Shown here in pieces: positions 1 through 8,237 of a DNA stretch of 33,116 bases (positions are counted from its first letter, which is position 1; every line of letters starts with the position of its first letter). The DNA is from an uncultured Planctomyces sp. (lineage in GTDB: Bacteria; Planctomycetota; Planctomycetia; Planctomycetales; Planctomycetaceae), in contig CALDJX010000593.1 in NCBI GenBank assembly GCA_937899075.1, positions 1 through 33,116 of the forward strand, written 5' to 3'. The notes beneath the pieces were generated by a model. It did not search any database. It was not told the DNA's origin and worked only from the letters and a program-made list of their open reading frames with translations. The position numbers and the translations under genes were made by a program.

Positions 1-238
1 CTAGACTAATGTTAGCACGCAACATTCCCGTTTCCTGAGCGGCATTGAGTGCCACTCCGTCTGTATCCAGCACGATCTGGTTCGATGTGGAAGCGCCGAT
101 ATTCCACTTGCCCGGCGAAAGCAGAACTGGCTCGTGGTGAACTCCCGAAAACTCAAGGCTCAGGATATTCGCCGTACGGGCCGGGGTTACCGCCGTTGTC
201 TCAGTATTGGTCAACTGATTGGCTGGAGAAGCGAGCAT
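1..238 (-). CDS. N-terminal part of a gene with an FHA-like domain (runs off left edge)
   Basis: Read on the minus strand from the ATG at 238, the frame stays open for 79 codons to the window edge, so only the N-terminus is visible and the gene is too incomplete to appear as a closed ORF. The start is supported by AGGAG (248-252) nine bases upstream. The protein begins MLASPANQLTNTE and continues into LSPGKWNIGASTSNQIVL, then DTDGVALNAA. The order 'value-loading strand, PGKWxIG, S, polar, xIxL, DxxGV' resembles the first strands of FHA (phosphothreonine-binding) domains, which often open signalling or secretion-associated proteins in planctomycetes. The conserved FHA His after the glycine-valine strand is not evident, so the domain call is tentative. 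It is divergent from the gene at 873. Confidence 0.6.
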   Translation of the reverse strand, partial: MLASPANQLTNTETTAVTPARTANILSLEFSGVHHEPVLLSPGKWNIGASTSNQIVLDTDGVALNAAQETGMLRANISL

Positions 239-247
239 GAAAGAAAA

Positions 248-252
248 CTCCT
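248..252 (-). promoter_or_regulatory. Ribosome binding site of the left-edge gene
   Basis: AGGAG on the minus strand, 9 nt before the ATG at 238. It is the main support for calling the truncated gene at the window edge. Confidence 0.6.
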
Positions 253-416
253 GAGAAGCCGCACCGTGCCTGGCTGCGAACTTCAAGATCAACTATGCCC
301 GCCTGCGCAACAAACGCAATCACTCTGTGCACGCGGGAATCCACCCACATGGCATATAGCTCACGCAATCAGATGGTCAAACGGCGTCCCAGGTCGTTGT
401 GAGATTGGTGGTAAAT

Positions 417-432
417 GCCTGACATGTCAGGC
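417..432. promoter_or_regulatory. Perfect 16-bp palindrome, possible operator
   Basis: GCCTGACATGTCAGGC reads the same on both strands. It sits about 180 bp upstream of the left-edge gene and 440 bp upstream of the gene at 873. A dimeric regulator could bind it, but it could also be chance or part of a small hairpin. Confidence 0.3.
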
Positions 433-872
433 CTCCGTTCAGGGACTAATCGCTGCAGTCCATTTATGTCTTGTGACCGGCTCGACCGATGCAGTCATGG
501 CATCCGTGTTTTGTGTTGCGACCTGCACTTGCTGGCCGCCGTCTGTTGAGGATTCTGAACACACGCTGTTAGACCGTTTGCACGAGCGCGCTGACGGTGA
601 GTGGTTTCGGCAATCATCGGCGTGTCGCGACGTTCCAACAGCAGCGGTTGTCAGGCTACCTGGCTCCTCGAAATCAACCAGACAGGTCGATGATCGGACG
701 TGTCTGTGACGAATCGGCGCACGGCAACTGGCCTGGCACGGTGATCGCACCGTCTTCACGTCAGGGCAATCTGCGCGCGGAGTACGCGGTGCGGATCGTT
801 CTGATTTGACAGTTCATCTTCTGAGTTTCGTACCATTCGGAAAGCCGACACTGCGACAAAGGATCGACGGCC

Positions 873-2969
873 ATGGCCGACCAGAAGCATCCCGGAGCGT
901 TTGCTCTATTCTTACTGACAGTTTTTACCAGCGCGTTCCTGTTGTTTCAGGTTCAGCCGCTGATCAGCAAGTACATCCTGCCGTGGTTCGGAGGTTCACC
1001 CGCCGTCTGGACGACATGCATGTTGTTTTTTCAGATCACGCTCTTTGGCGGCTACGTTTACGCTCATCTTCTGGTGGCTCGTCTGTCGTCGAAGTGGCAG
1101 GCGATCACTCACATCACGTTGCTCGCCGCCGCGCTGGCGTTCCTTCCGATTTCGCCCAGTGAAGTGTGGAAACCGGCAGACGCATCAAATCCGGCATGGC
1201 GAATCATGACGCTGCTGGCTGTCACCGTCGGGCTTCCCTACTTCATTCTTTCGGCGACAGGTCCACTGTTGCAGGGGTGGTTTCTGAAGGCTGTGCCGGG
1301 CCGATCACCTTACCGGTTGTACGCGCTGTCGAACGTTGGCTCGCTGCTCGCACTGCTGACCTACCCGTTTGTCTTCGAGCCTGGCTTCACGACACAGCTT
1401 CAAGCTCAGCTCTGGTCCGGCACCTTCGTTGTGTTTGCCGCGATCTGCGGCGGGTGCGCAGTGCTGACAGCCAGGCGGGGAGACGCGGCAGCTCTGAAAG
1501 TTTTCTCGGGCGACAACGAATCACAACCGATTGCAAATCTTGAAGAAGGCTCAACTCGGCCGGTTCCGGGGCAATTGATTCTTTGGTTCGCGCTTGCCGC
1601 CGTGCCTTCAACCTTGCTTCTCGCTACGACGAACCAGGTCTGCGCCGACATTGCTTCCGTGCCGTTTCTCTGGGTGCTGCCTCTCTCGCTGTACCTGTTG
1701 AGCTTCATTTTGTGCTTCGACAGCGACCGCTGGTACAACCGTCAGATCTTCGGGATCTCGCTGGGGATTTTTGCTGCGGGCTCGTGTTTTCTTCTTTGGG
1801 ACTCAGTCTTGAACTGGCAATTGATTCCATGGATCGCCGTCCAGGCAGCCATCTTCTTCGGCATGCTTTTCTGCAGTTGCATGGTCTGTCACGGTGAACT
1901 GGTCCGACTCAAACCCCATCCAGAATACCTGACCGTTTTCTATCTTTCGATTTCTGCTGGCGGGGCGTTGGGGGGACTCTTTGTCGGAATGGTTGCTCCG
2001 GTCGTCTTTGACACGTTGATCGAACTTCACATTGGCATCGTTGCTGGCTGCCTGTTGCTACTTGCGGTGATTTATCGGGACGAATCGTCGCCGCTGTACC
2101 TCGGACGAATCCCGGCGGCATGGGCCACGATGGTCATCGGTGTTGTGGTCCTCGGCTGGACGCTCAACGCACATGCCAACCGAGTCACAAAGAACTCAAT
2201 TTCTGTCTCGCGTAACTTTTATGGTTCGTTGCGAGTCGAAGGTTTCCGCGAGTCCTACGTTTTGAAGCATGGCCAGATTCGGCACGGACACCAGTTCCGC
2301 GATGCTGAAAAACGTAAACTTCCGACTTCCTATTACGGCTACGAATCGGGCTGCGGCCTTGCCCTGAAGCAGCACATGCCGGACGAACAAATGCGAGTCG
2401 GATTGATCGGCCTCGGAGCCGGTACGCTCGCGGTGTACTCGCGGCCGGGTGACTACTACCGGATGTACGAGATCAATCCGGCGGTCGTCGACATGGCCAA
2501 AGAATTCTTCACTTACCTGGCCGAAGCGGAAGGAGTACTCGAAACGGTCGTCGCCGATGGCCGCATCGCGCTGGAGCGGGAAGAGCCTCAACGATTCGAC
2601 GTGCTGGTCCTCGACGCGTTCTCCGGCGACGCCATCCCGACCCATTTGCTGACGAAGGAATGCGGCGACCTCTACATGAAGCATCTCAACGAGGACGGAA
2701 TTCTCGCCATCCATATTACGAATCGGCATGTCGACTTGAGGCCGGTCTGCAACGGTCTTGCAAAAGAATTCGGACTGACAGCTGTGTCTGCAATCTCAAT
2801 GAAGGATTCAGAAATGGGAACCAGTCAGGCTCACTGGGTGCTGCTGTCGCGATCGGCAGATGCCGTGGAGAAGATTAACTTTGGCCAGACAGCAACGTCG
2901 TCGCTCGGTGAGTCGGCAATCCTCTGGACAGACAACTTCAGCAACCTGCTCTCCGTCATGGCGAACTGA
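873..2969 (+). CDS. Polytopic membrane protein fused to a spermidine-synthase-like methyltransferase-fold domain
   Basis: 698 residues. The first 440 or so are a run of hydrophobic segments (for example FALFLLTVFTSAFLLFQ near the N-terminus and later VFYLSISAGGALGGLFVGM), consistent with about 10-12 membrane helices. The C-terminal 230 residues have a spermidine-synthase/Rossmann fold signature: VGLIGLGAGTLAVY (about 509-522), an acidic end to strand 2 (MYEINPAVVDMA), ADGRIAL (about 561) and LVLDAFSGDAIPTHLL (about 578-593). The family is widespread as 'fused MFS/spermidine synthase', and its substrate is generally not known. No speD or speA neighbour supports polyamine synthesis here. AAAGGA at 858-863, nine bases upstream, supports the ATG at 873. 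Confidence 0.85.
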   Translation: MADQKHPGAFALFLLTVFTSAFLLFQVQPLISKYILPWFGGSPAVWTTCMLFFQITLFGGYVYAHLLVARLSSKWQAITHITLLAAALAFLPISPSEVWKPADASNPAWRIMTLLAVTVGLPYFILSATGPLLQGWFLKAVPGRSPYRLYALSNVGSLLALLTYPFVFEPGFTTQLQAQLWSGTFVVFAAICGGCAVLTARRGDAAALKVFSGDNESQPIANLEEGSTRPVPGQLILWFALAAVPSTLLLATTNQVCADIASVPFLWVLPLSLYLLSFILCFDSDRWYNRQIFGISLGIFAAGSCFLLWDSVLNWQLIPWIAVQAAIFFGMLFCSCMVCHGELVRLKPHPEYLTVFYLSISAGGALGGLFVGMVAPVVFDTLIELHIGIVAGCLLLLAVIYRDESSPLYLGRIPAAWATMVIGVVVLGWTLNAHANRVTKNSISVSRNFYGSLRVEGFRESYVLKHGQIRHGHQFRDAEKRKLPTSYYGYESGCGLALKQHMPDEQMRVGLIGLGAGTLAVYSRPGDYYRMYEINPAVVDMAKEFFTYLAEAEGVLETVVADGRIALEREEPQRFDVLVLDAFSGDAIPTHLLTKECGDLYMKHLNEDGILAIHITNRHVDLRPVCNGLAKEFGLTAVSAISMKDSEMGTSQAHWVLLSRSADAVEKINFGQTATSSLGESAILWTDNFSNLLSVMAN

Positions 2970-3223
2970 GTTTCGAGGCGACTGCCGCTCCCGCTACATT
3001 CTCCAGACGCGTAAGTCGACTAGTGAGTTCTTCTCGTGATGTGTCTGGAGCATGATTATGGCTGCCTGCGTTCGTCCGACGGTGCTGGTCCTGCTTCTTC
3101 GCGCCGATCAATTTGGCAGCGTTGGGTGCGTGTTTCGGGAATCGCTCGGGTATCTGAAACCGCAACGTTGACGCGTCCACGCTCACCGGCAACGTTCCAC
3201 ACTGATACGAAGCAGACGAACTT

Positions 3224-4243
3224 ATGGCAGAACTTCGGAAGGATCCGATTCTCGGCGAATGGATAATCGTCGCCCCTGACCGAGCGGCGCGACCGTTCGA
3301 CCACGAACAAGGCCGCGACCACGAACACGACGGAACGGCAGCGACAGATCTCTGCCCCTTCTGCAAAGGGAACGAGACCGCAACTCCCGACGCCGTGCTG
3401 ACGATCCCGAGTGGCAACTCACCAGATAGCTCACCTGACGACTGGGCCGTCAGAGTCATTCCCAATCGCTATCCGGCCGTCTCCGCTTCCGCTGAAGAAA
3501 CGTCGAGGGATGAATTCTTCGAGCGGATGCCAGCGACTGGCTACCACGAAGTTATCGTGGAGAGCCCTTCGCACGACGTGTCGTTGCAGTGCCTGTCGGA
3601 CGACCAGTTCGTTCACATCGTTCGAGCATGGCGGGATCGCCTGGCAGTTGTCAGCTCAGACGAATCCATCGCCCACACGATGATCTTCAAGAATGAAGGA
3701 TCTGCGGCCGGAGCATCGCTTGAACACGTCCATTCGCAGCTTCTGGCGACGACGTTCGTACCCGCAGCAATCGAGTCGGAACTCGCAGCTGGTCATGCAC
3801 ATTTTCAGCGAACCGGATCGAACGTCTGGTCGGACGTTCTTGACCGCGAACTCGCTGAAAGAGCGAGGATTGTCTCAAGCGACGATCAGTTCGTTTTGCT
3901 CTGCCCTTTCGCGAGCCGCTTTTCCGGCCAGATGCAGATCGTCCCTCGCCGACCGATGCCCGGTTTTGAGTCGACGTGCGAAACAGAACTACAAGACTTC
4001 GCAGGTTTGCTTAAACAGGCCGTCGGCTGTTTCCACAGAGTATTTCCTGAAGCCCCTTTCAATCTGGGACTGCACACCGCTCCGCCGCGTGATTCACGCC
4101 GGGATTTCTACCGGTGGCACCTGATGATCACTCCGCGTCTTACTGGCATTGCCGGTTTCGAAATCGGTTCCGGCTCCTGGATCAATGTGAGCACTCCGGA
4201 AGAATCGGCAAACCAGTACCGCAACGACATTAAGTCACCTTGA
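3224..4243 (+). CDS. galT: Galactose-1-phosphate uridylyltransferase
   Basis: 339 residues, a normal length for bacterial GalT. It opens with MAELRKDPILGEWIIVAPDR, the typical start of the family, followed by the zinc-binding pair CPFC (Cys44, Cys47). The HIT-type active site reads NEG(S)AAGASLEHVHSQ; by analogy with the HPHGQ motif of E. coli GalT, His170 should be the nucleophile that carries UMP. A second HIT-half signature, FYRWHLMITPRL, lies near the C-terminus. The enzyme exchanges UMP between UDP-glucose and galactose-1-phosphate in the cytoplasmic Leloir pathway. No galK, galE or galM is adjacent, so it may act as a stand-alone or broader-specificity nucleotidyltransferase. It ends 14 bp before the convergent cytochrome gene. 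Confidence 0.88.
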   Translation: MAELRKDPILGEWIIVAPDRAARPFDHEQGRDHEHDGTAATDLCPFCKGNETATPDAVLTIPSGNSPDSSPDDWAVRVIPNRYPAVSASAEETSRDEFFERMPATGYHEVIVESPSHDVSLQCLSDDQFVHIVRAWRDRLAVVSSDESIAHTMIFKNEGSAAGASLEHVHSQLLATTFVPAAIESELAAGHAHFQRTGSNVWSDVLDRELAERARIVSSDDQFVLLCPFASRFSGQMQIVPRRPMPGFESTCETELQDFAGLLKQAVGCFHRVFPEAPFNLGLHTAPPRDSRRDFYRWHLMITPRLTGIAGFEIGSGSWINVSTPEESANQYRNDIKSP

Positions 4244-4257
4244 CCCGCTTCAGCTTT

Positions 4258-7200
4258 TCAATCGGATTTTTTGCCGAACACCTGCAACTCGTGGATCGAC
4301 CAGAAGAGGTTGAACTCGCCGGTCTGCTCGATCTTGATGTAGCGGGTTCTTGTCCCAGCAGGCAAAGCCAGTTCGGTGACGGCGGTTTTGCCTTCGCCTG
4401 TCAGAACTGGATCCGACCAGTCCGTTCCGTTTTCGCTCACGTAGACCGCAAAACCTCGCGGGTAGTCTGCGGCCGATTTTGTCGTATCGAGAAGAATGCT
4501 TTGAACGTCATGCTCAGCCTGCATGTCGAATGCAAACCACATCCCAGGCATCATGTAGGTGCCGGTGGTGTATCTCGATTTCGGATTTCCATCGATAGCC
4601 TTGCCAAGGTCGTTCTCGCCATGGGACGCCGACAATTTCCAGGTCGCCATCACTTCGCGAGAAATCGGTAGAAAGTTTGAAAGCGACTCGCGTGTAAAAG
4701 GTTCGGCCTTCTCAGGCAGAACTGAAATAACTTCCTGCACCTGCTCGGGAGTGATTTCTGCGAGACCCGAATGGAATGTCTCGCGAATATACGACAACAC
4801 TCCGGCGACTTTATTCGGGTCTGAGTCATCGTTATGGAGCAGGGCGGGGCACGATGAATTATCCGAAACGATTCCACGCAATCCGATCCGGATAAAGGCT
4901 TCTCGGTTCCTTACGATCTCCGATCGCTGATCAATTGGCACGGCGAGAGTCTTCAAATCAGAGTCGACTCGCCCGGCTCCGGTCCGACCGTGACATTGGA
5001 TACACGATTGGTGGTACGTCAGTCGGCCGACGTCTTCGGTAGTGGGTGGCGAGGAAGCAACCGCGTTTCGCCCGAAGATCGACAGCTCATGAATTGACCA
5101 GAAATTGCCCTTCTTCGCCCCGGTCTGAATGATGCGGGCAAAACGGCCTGTCGCACTGTGGCCTAATCCAATCGACGTCACAACGCCGGCTCCCTGACCG
5201 GAAGCCGAAGGCTCGTCCCAGGTTTCCCCGTCGATGCTGAGTCGGACTTCGTACCCGCGAGGATAGTCGTTGGCACTGCCGGTCGTATCGAGCACCAGGC
5301 TTGTCAGCTCATAAGGCTCGCCCATGTCGAACTGAAACCACTGCCCGGGAGTCTGTTCCTCACGAGTATCGAATCGCGTTTCAGGATCGCCGTCGACAGC
5401 GTTCTGAGGATCCGATCGCGTCGAAGACGCGAAGCTCCATGACGACACGGTTTCGGAAGGGACTTTCTGGTACGCGGCGAAATCTTCAATCGTATAAGGC
5501 TTCACACGATCGCTGGTCGCCTTGCGGACGGCTGCGACGTCTCTGGCTTCAATGCGCGACGCAGCGTTTCCAAAACTGTTTCGAACGAAGGTCAACGCCG
5601 AAGCGATCCACTCGTCATCCTGCCGTTTCATCGACTCCATGACGCCCGGATATTTCTTACCGTCGATAGGGCCGGTCAGGCCGTGCATCAGAATTCGAGC
5701 CGATACTTCGGGTGGCCCAAGCAGCCGCGGTGAACCCACCAGCGAAGGTGCCAGTTGCAGGCCGTCGCTGGAGATCGCTCCCTTCGCGTCCGGACCGTGG
5801 CAACGGATGCAGACCATTGTGTAGGACCTGTAACCTCGCTGCATTTTGGCGATCATGGCGGAGTCAAAATTGGCGAATGTTGGCCCGCCGCCACCTTCAC
5901 GATAGCTGAGGCTCGACTGTGCCGATGCCATCACCAGATCGCTCTCCGGGTAAGCGCCGGCGATTTCTGAGATGGCCGCGTTCGCTTCCTTCGTCTTTGC
6001 AAAACGCAGCGAGTTGATGGTCTGCACAGCGACCGCCATGTCGTCGTCGTATCCGGCTTCGCTGACTGTTTGAACGAGCTCCGGATCGTCGGCCAGCAGC
6101 GGTTCGCTGATTCGAATCGCCGCGAGTTTTACACGAGCGTCGGAGTCATCGACTGCCGACACGACGGTCTGCCGCGTCGATACTCCAAGACCATCCAGAG
6201 TCCAGATCGCGTGCATTCGCCCGAGCGGCTCTGCGCCTTCCTGCGCGAGTTGCTGAAGGTGAGGAACGACGGACTTGTCGCCACGCAGAACGATCAGCTT
6301 CTGAGCTGTATCCCGACGCCAGCCGTTGGGATGCGACAGTTGTTCAACCAGCTCCGCGGACGACATGTCAAGCATCTTTGGGGGTGTGTCGCGAACGGTC
6401 GATTCGTGAACGACTCGGTAAATGCGACCTCGACCGATGTTCTTTGCGAAGCCTTCTTTGTCGATGACGCCTCGCAGATAAGATCCTTCGCGAGTCCAGT
6501 TTCCTTCCTGAATAATGCCTCGGTACATATCGACAATGTAGAGGCACCCGTCCGGCCCGGTCGCTGATCCGAGCGGTCGAAAATTGCGGTCCGTTGACGC
6601 GATGAATTCAGAATCTTCGTACGCGTTGCTCAGCACGTACTTACCGTCAATCTGCGTAACCTTCGCACGACGTACCAGTCGGCCGACGGGCTCAGGCAGA
6701 ATGTAGTCGCCATTAAAATCTGCTGGCATACGATCGCCGCGATAGATCGACTGTCCCGCGCAACCTGTGAAACGATTCAGTCCGCCGCGAACTTTGTCGA
6801 CTCGGCCGAGCCCGCCCTGCACGTCGACCATTTTCACGACAGGATAGACGGCTTCGAAATCGGGCTCACGCTCGCCGGGCAGCGACAGCTTTCCGTAGTG
6901 AGGCAACTGCTGAAATCCGTAAGCCGGCTTTTCGCCGCCAGCGGCTGAAAGGAAGAACCGACCGACATCGTCCATCGCCAGACCCCATTGACCGTTGTCA
7001 CTGTAGAGCCTTTCGGACGTCCACTTGCCTCCGACAAAACGATGACGTTGATCTCCGGTGCGAGCCGTGTAGATCCAGTTGTCGATCCCCCAGGTCATCC
7101 CGCTGTTCTGATGCTCGAGATTACCGCCGGCCTGGCCGCCTCCGTACAGCAGTTCTTTCTCGTCCGCGACTCCGTCACCATCCGTGTCACGATAGCTGTA

Positions 7201-8136
7201 ATAGTCGTTGGTGTAGGTTTCGTTGATGATGATGCGATCGTCGAGCGGCAGAATCATCCGCGGCAGTACCATGTTGTCGACAAACCGAGAAACCTTGTCC
7301 ATTTTTCCATCGCCGTCCGTGTCTTCCAGCATGGACACCCGCGACTTCGGCAAGTCCTGATCCGTGCCGTCAGCATCCTGCATGTAAGTCCGCATTTCGG
7401 CGACGTACATTCGCGAGTTGCCATCCCAGACGCAGAGGACCGGCTCTTCGATCATTGGCTCCGCGGCCACCAACTCAAGCCGATAACCCGGTGCCAGATG
7501 GATCCGCTTCATCGACTCTTCGGGCGAGTAGAAAGTCGAGTCCGCTTCTTCAGGTTCGCGTGCGATGCCAGGCAGTTTTGCGGGGATCGTCGCTGGTTCC
7601 GGTTCGACGAATTCCGGATCGCTGACGGTTTCGAGATACGCCAGCAGATCGGCGATCTGAGATTCTCGCAACCCTTTCAACAGCCCTTTCGGCATCACCG
7701 AGATTTGCTGCTTGATGATCTCGTCGATTTCGCCGCGCGGAATCACCACTTCATCGATCCGCTGAGTCGGCGTCGGAACGAGCATCGTGACCGCTTCGTC
7801 TGACTCTTTGATGATCCGTCCGGTCGTCACTTTTCCCGAATCAAGCAGCACAGAAAACGCGTCGTATCCTTTTCGGATTTTCTTGCTGGGCTCGTTCACG
7901 GCCTCGAAGAACTCGACCCGAGTCAGTGGCTTGTCGTTCTCCGGCTTCGACAGATCCGGCCCCAATGACGCAGTTTTTCCGTCGACCGCATGACACGCCG
8001 CGCATCCTCGTTGAGCAAACAGCGCGCGGCCGCGACGGTGATTTCCGGTTGAATCATTTGTCTCTTGACCAGCCGCTGGCGAGCACAACGAAGCGATGAT
8101 CAGCACGGAGAAACAACGGTAGAGTCGAAATCGCAT
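4258..8136 (-). CDS. Secreted PVC-type tri-haem cytochrome c with beta-propeller and two discoidin domains
   Basis: 1292 residues with a Sec signal peptide (hydrophobic VLIIASLC, then AAGQ near residue 24). Order of domains: cytochrome c with CAACH (45-49); a putative-dehydrogenase beta-propeller (about 210-580) starting PGYRLELVAAEPMIEEP, carrying two calcium-loop-like DTDGDG motifs (272, 317); a helical HEAT-like stretch (about 590-745); cytochrome c with CIRCH (776-780); an F5/8 discoidin-like domain (about 890-1022); cytochrome c with CIQCH (1045-1049); and a second discoidin-like domain (about 1155-1290). The last two cytochrome/discoidin pairs look like an internal duplication. In planctomycetes such proteins are thought to oxidise sugars or polysaccharides outside the cytoplasmic membrane; the substrate here is unknown. 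It lies 101 bp downstream of a DUF1501 gene on the same strand. Confidence 0.88.
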   Translation of the reverse strand: MRFRLYRCFSVLIIASLCSPAAGQETNDSTGNHRRGRALFAQRGCAACHAVDGKTASLGPDLSKPENDKPLTRVEFFEAVNEPSKKIRKGYDAFSVLLDSGKVTTGRIIKESDEAVTMLVPTPTQRIDEVVIPRGEIDEIIKQQISVMPKGLLKGLRESQIADLLAYLETVSDPEFVEPEPATIPAKLPGIAREPEEADSTFYSPEESMKRIHLAPGYRLELVAAEPMIEEPVLCVWDGNSRMYVAEMRTYMQDADGTDQDLPKSRVSMLEDTDGDGKMDKVSRFVDNMVLPRMILPLDDRIIINETYTNDYYSYRDTDGDGVADEKELLYGGGQAGGNLEHQNSGMTWGIDNWIYTARTGDQRHRFVGGKWTSERLYSDNGQWGLAMDDVGRFFLSAAGGEKPAYGFQQLPHYGKLSLPGEREPDFEAVYPVVKMVDVQGGLGRVDKVRGGLNRFTGCAGQSIYRGDRMPADFNGDYILPEPVGRLVRRAKVTQIDGKYVLSNAYEDSEFIASTDRNFRPLGSATGPDGCLYIVDMYRGIIQEGNWTREGSYLRGVIDKEGFAKNIGRGRIYRVVHESTVRDTPPKMLDMSSAELVEQLSHPNGWRRDTAQKLIVLRGDKSVVPHLQQLAQEGAEPLGRMHAIWTLDGLGVSTRQTVVSAVDDSDARVKLAAIRISEPLLADDPELVQTVSEAGYDDDMAVAVQTINSLRFAKTKEANAAISEIAGAYPESDLVMASAQSSLSYREGGGGPTFANFDSAMIAKMQRGYRSYTMVCIRCHGPDAKGAISSDGLQLAPSLVGSPRLLGPPEVSARILMHGLTGPIDGKKYPGVMESMKRQDDEWIASALTFVRNSFGNAASRIEARDVAAVRKATSDRVKPYTIEDFAAYQKVPSETVSSWSFASSTRSDPQNAVDGDPETRFDTREEQTPGQWFQFDMGEPYELTSLVLDTTGSANDYPRGYEVRLSIDGETWDEPSASGQGAGVVTSIGLGHSATGRFARIIQTGAKKGNFWSIHELSIFGRNAVASSPPTTEDVGRLTYHQSCIQCHGRTGAGRVDSDLKTLAVPIDQRSEIVRNREAFIRIGLRGIVSDNSSCPALLHNDDSDPNKVAGVLSYIRETFHSGLAEITPEQVQEVISVLPEKAEPFTRESLSNFLPISREVMATWKLSASHGENDLGKAIDGNPKSRYTTGTYMMPGMWFAFDMQAEHDVQSILLDTTKSAADYPRGFAVYVSENGTDWSDPVLTGEGKTAVTELALPAGTRTRYIKIEQTGEFNLFWSIHELQVFGKKSD

Positions 8137-8237
8137 CGGAGACTTTCAGTCGCTGGCGGGAGATGAAGGGAGGATGATCTGGTGGGGAGAGGCATCATAA
8201 ACGTGTCGAAAGGCCGAATTCGACCGTACGGATGCGG

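Larger units (their letters stand above)
239..872. other. Divergent intergenic region, about 630 bp
   Basis: This stretch lies between two divergently read genes and probably carries both promoters. ORFs in it on either strand have Cys/Arg/Ser-rich translations without any recognisable motif and no convincing ribosome binding site, so I do not call them genes. It contains a perfect 16-bp palindrome at 417-432. No tRNA or terminator with a T-run is visible. Confidence 0.5.

Noticed and set aside
134-709. 191-codon plus-strand frame in the left region
   Set aside because: Overlaps the left-edge gene on the other strand; the translation is rich in Cys, Ser and Arg and lacks a ribosome binding site.
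439-759. 106-codon minus-strand frame in the left intergenic region
   Set aside because: Composition unlike a real protein (Ser/Arg/Thr-rich, no hydrophobic core) and no recognisable family; a small novel gene cannot be fully excluded.
6988-7803. 271-codon plus-strand frame inside the cytochrome gene
   Set aside because: Antisense to the conserved propeller domain; composition (His/Arg/Val-rich) typical of a shadow frame.
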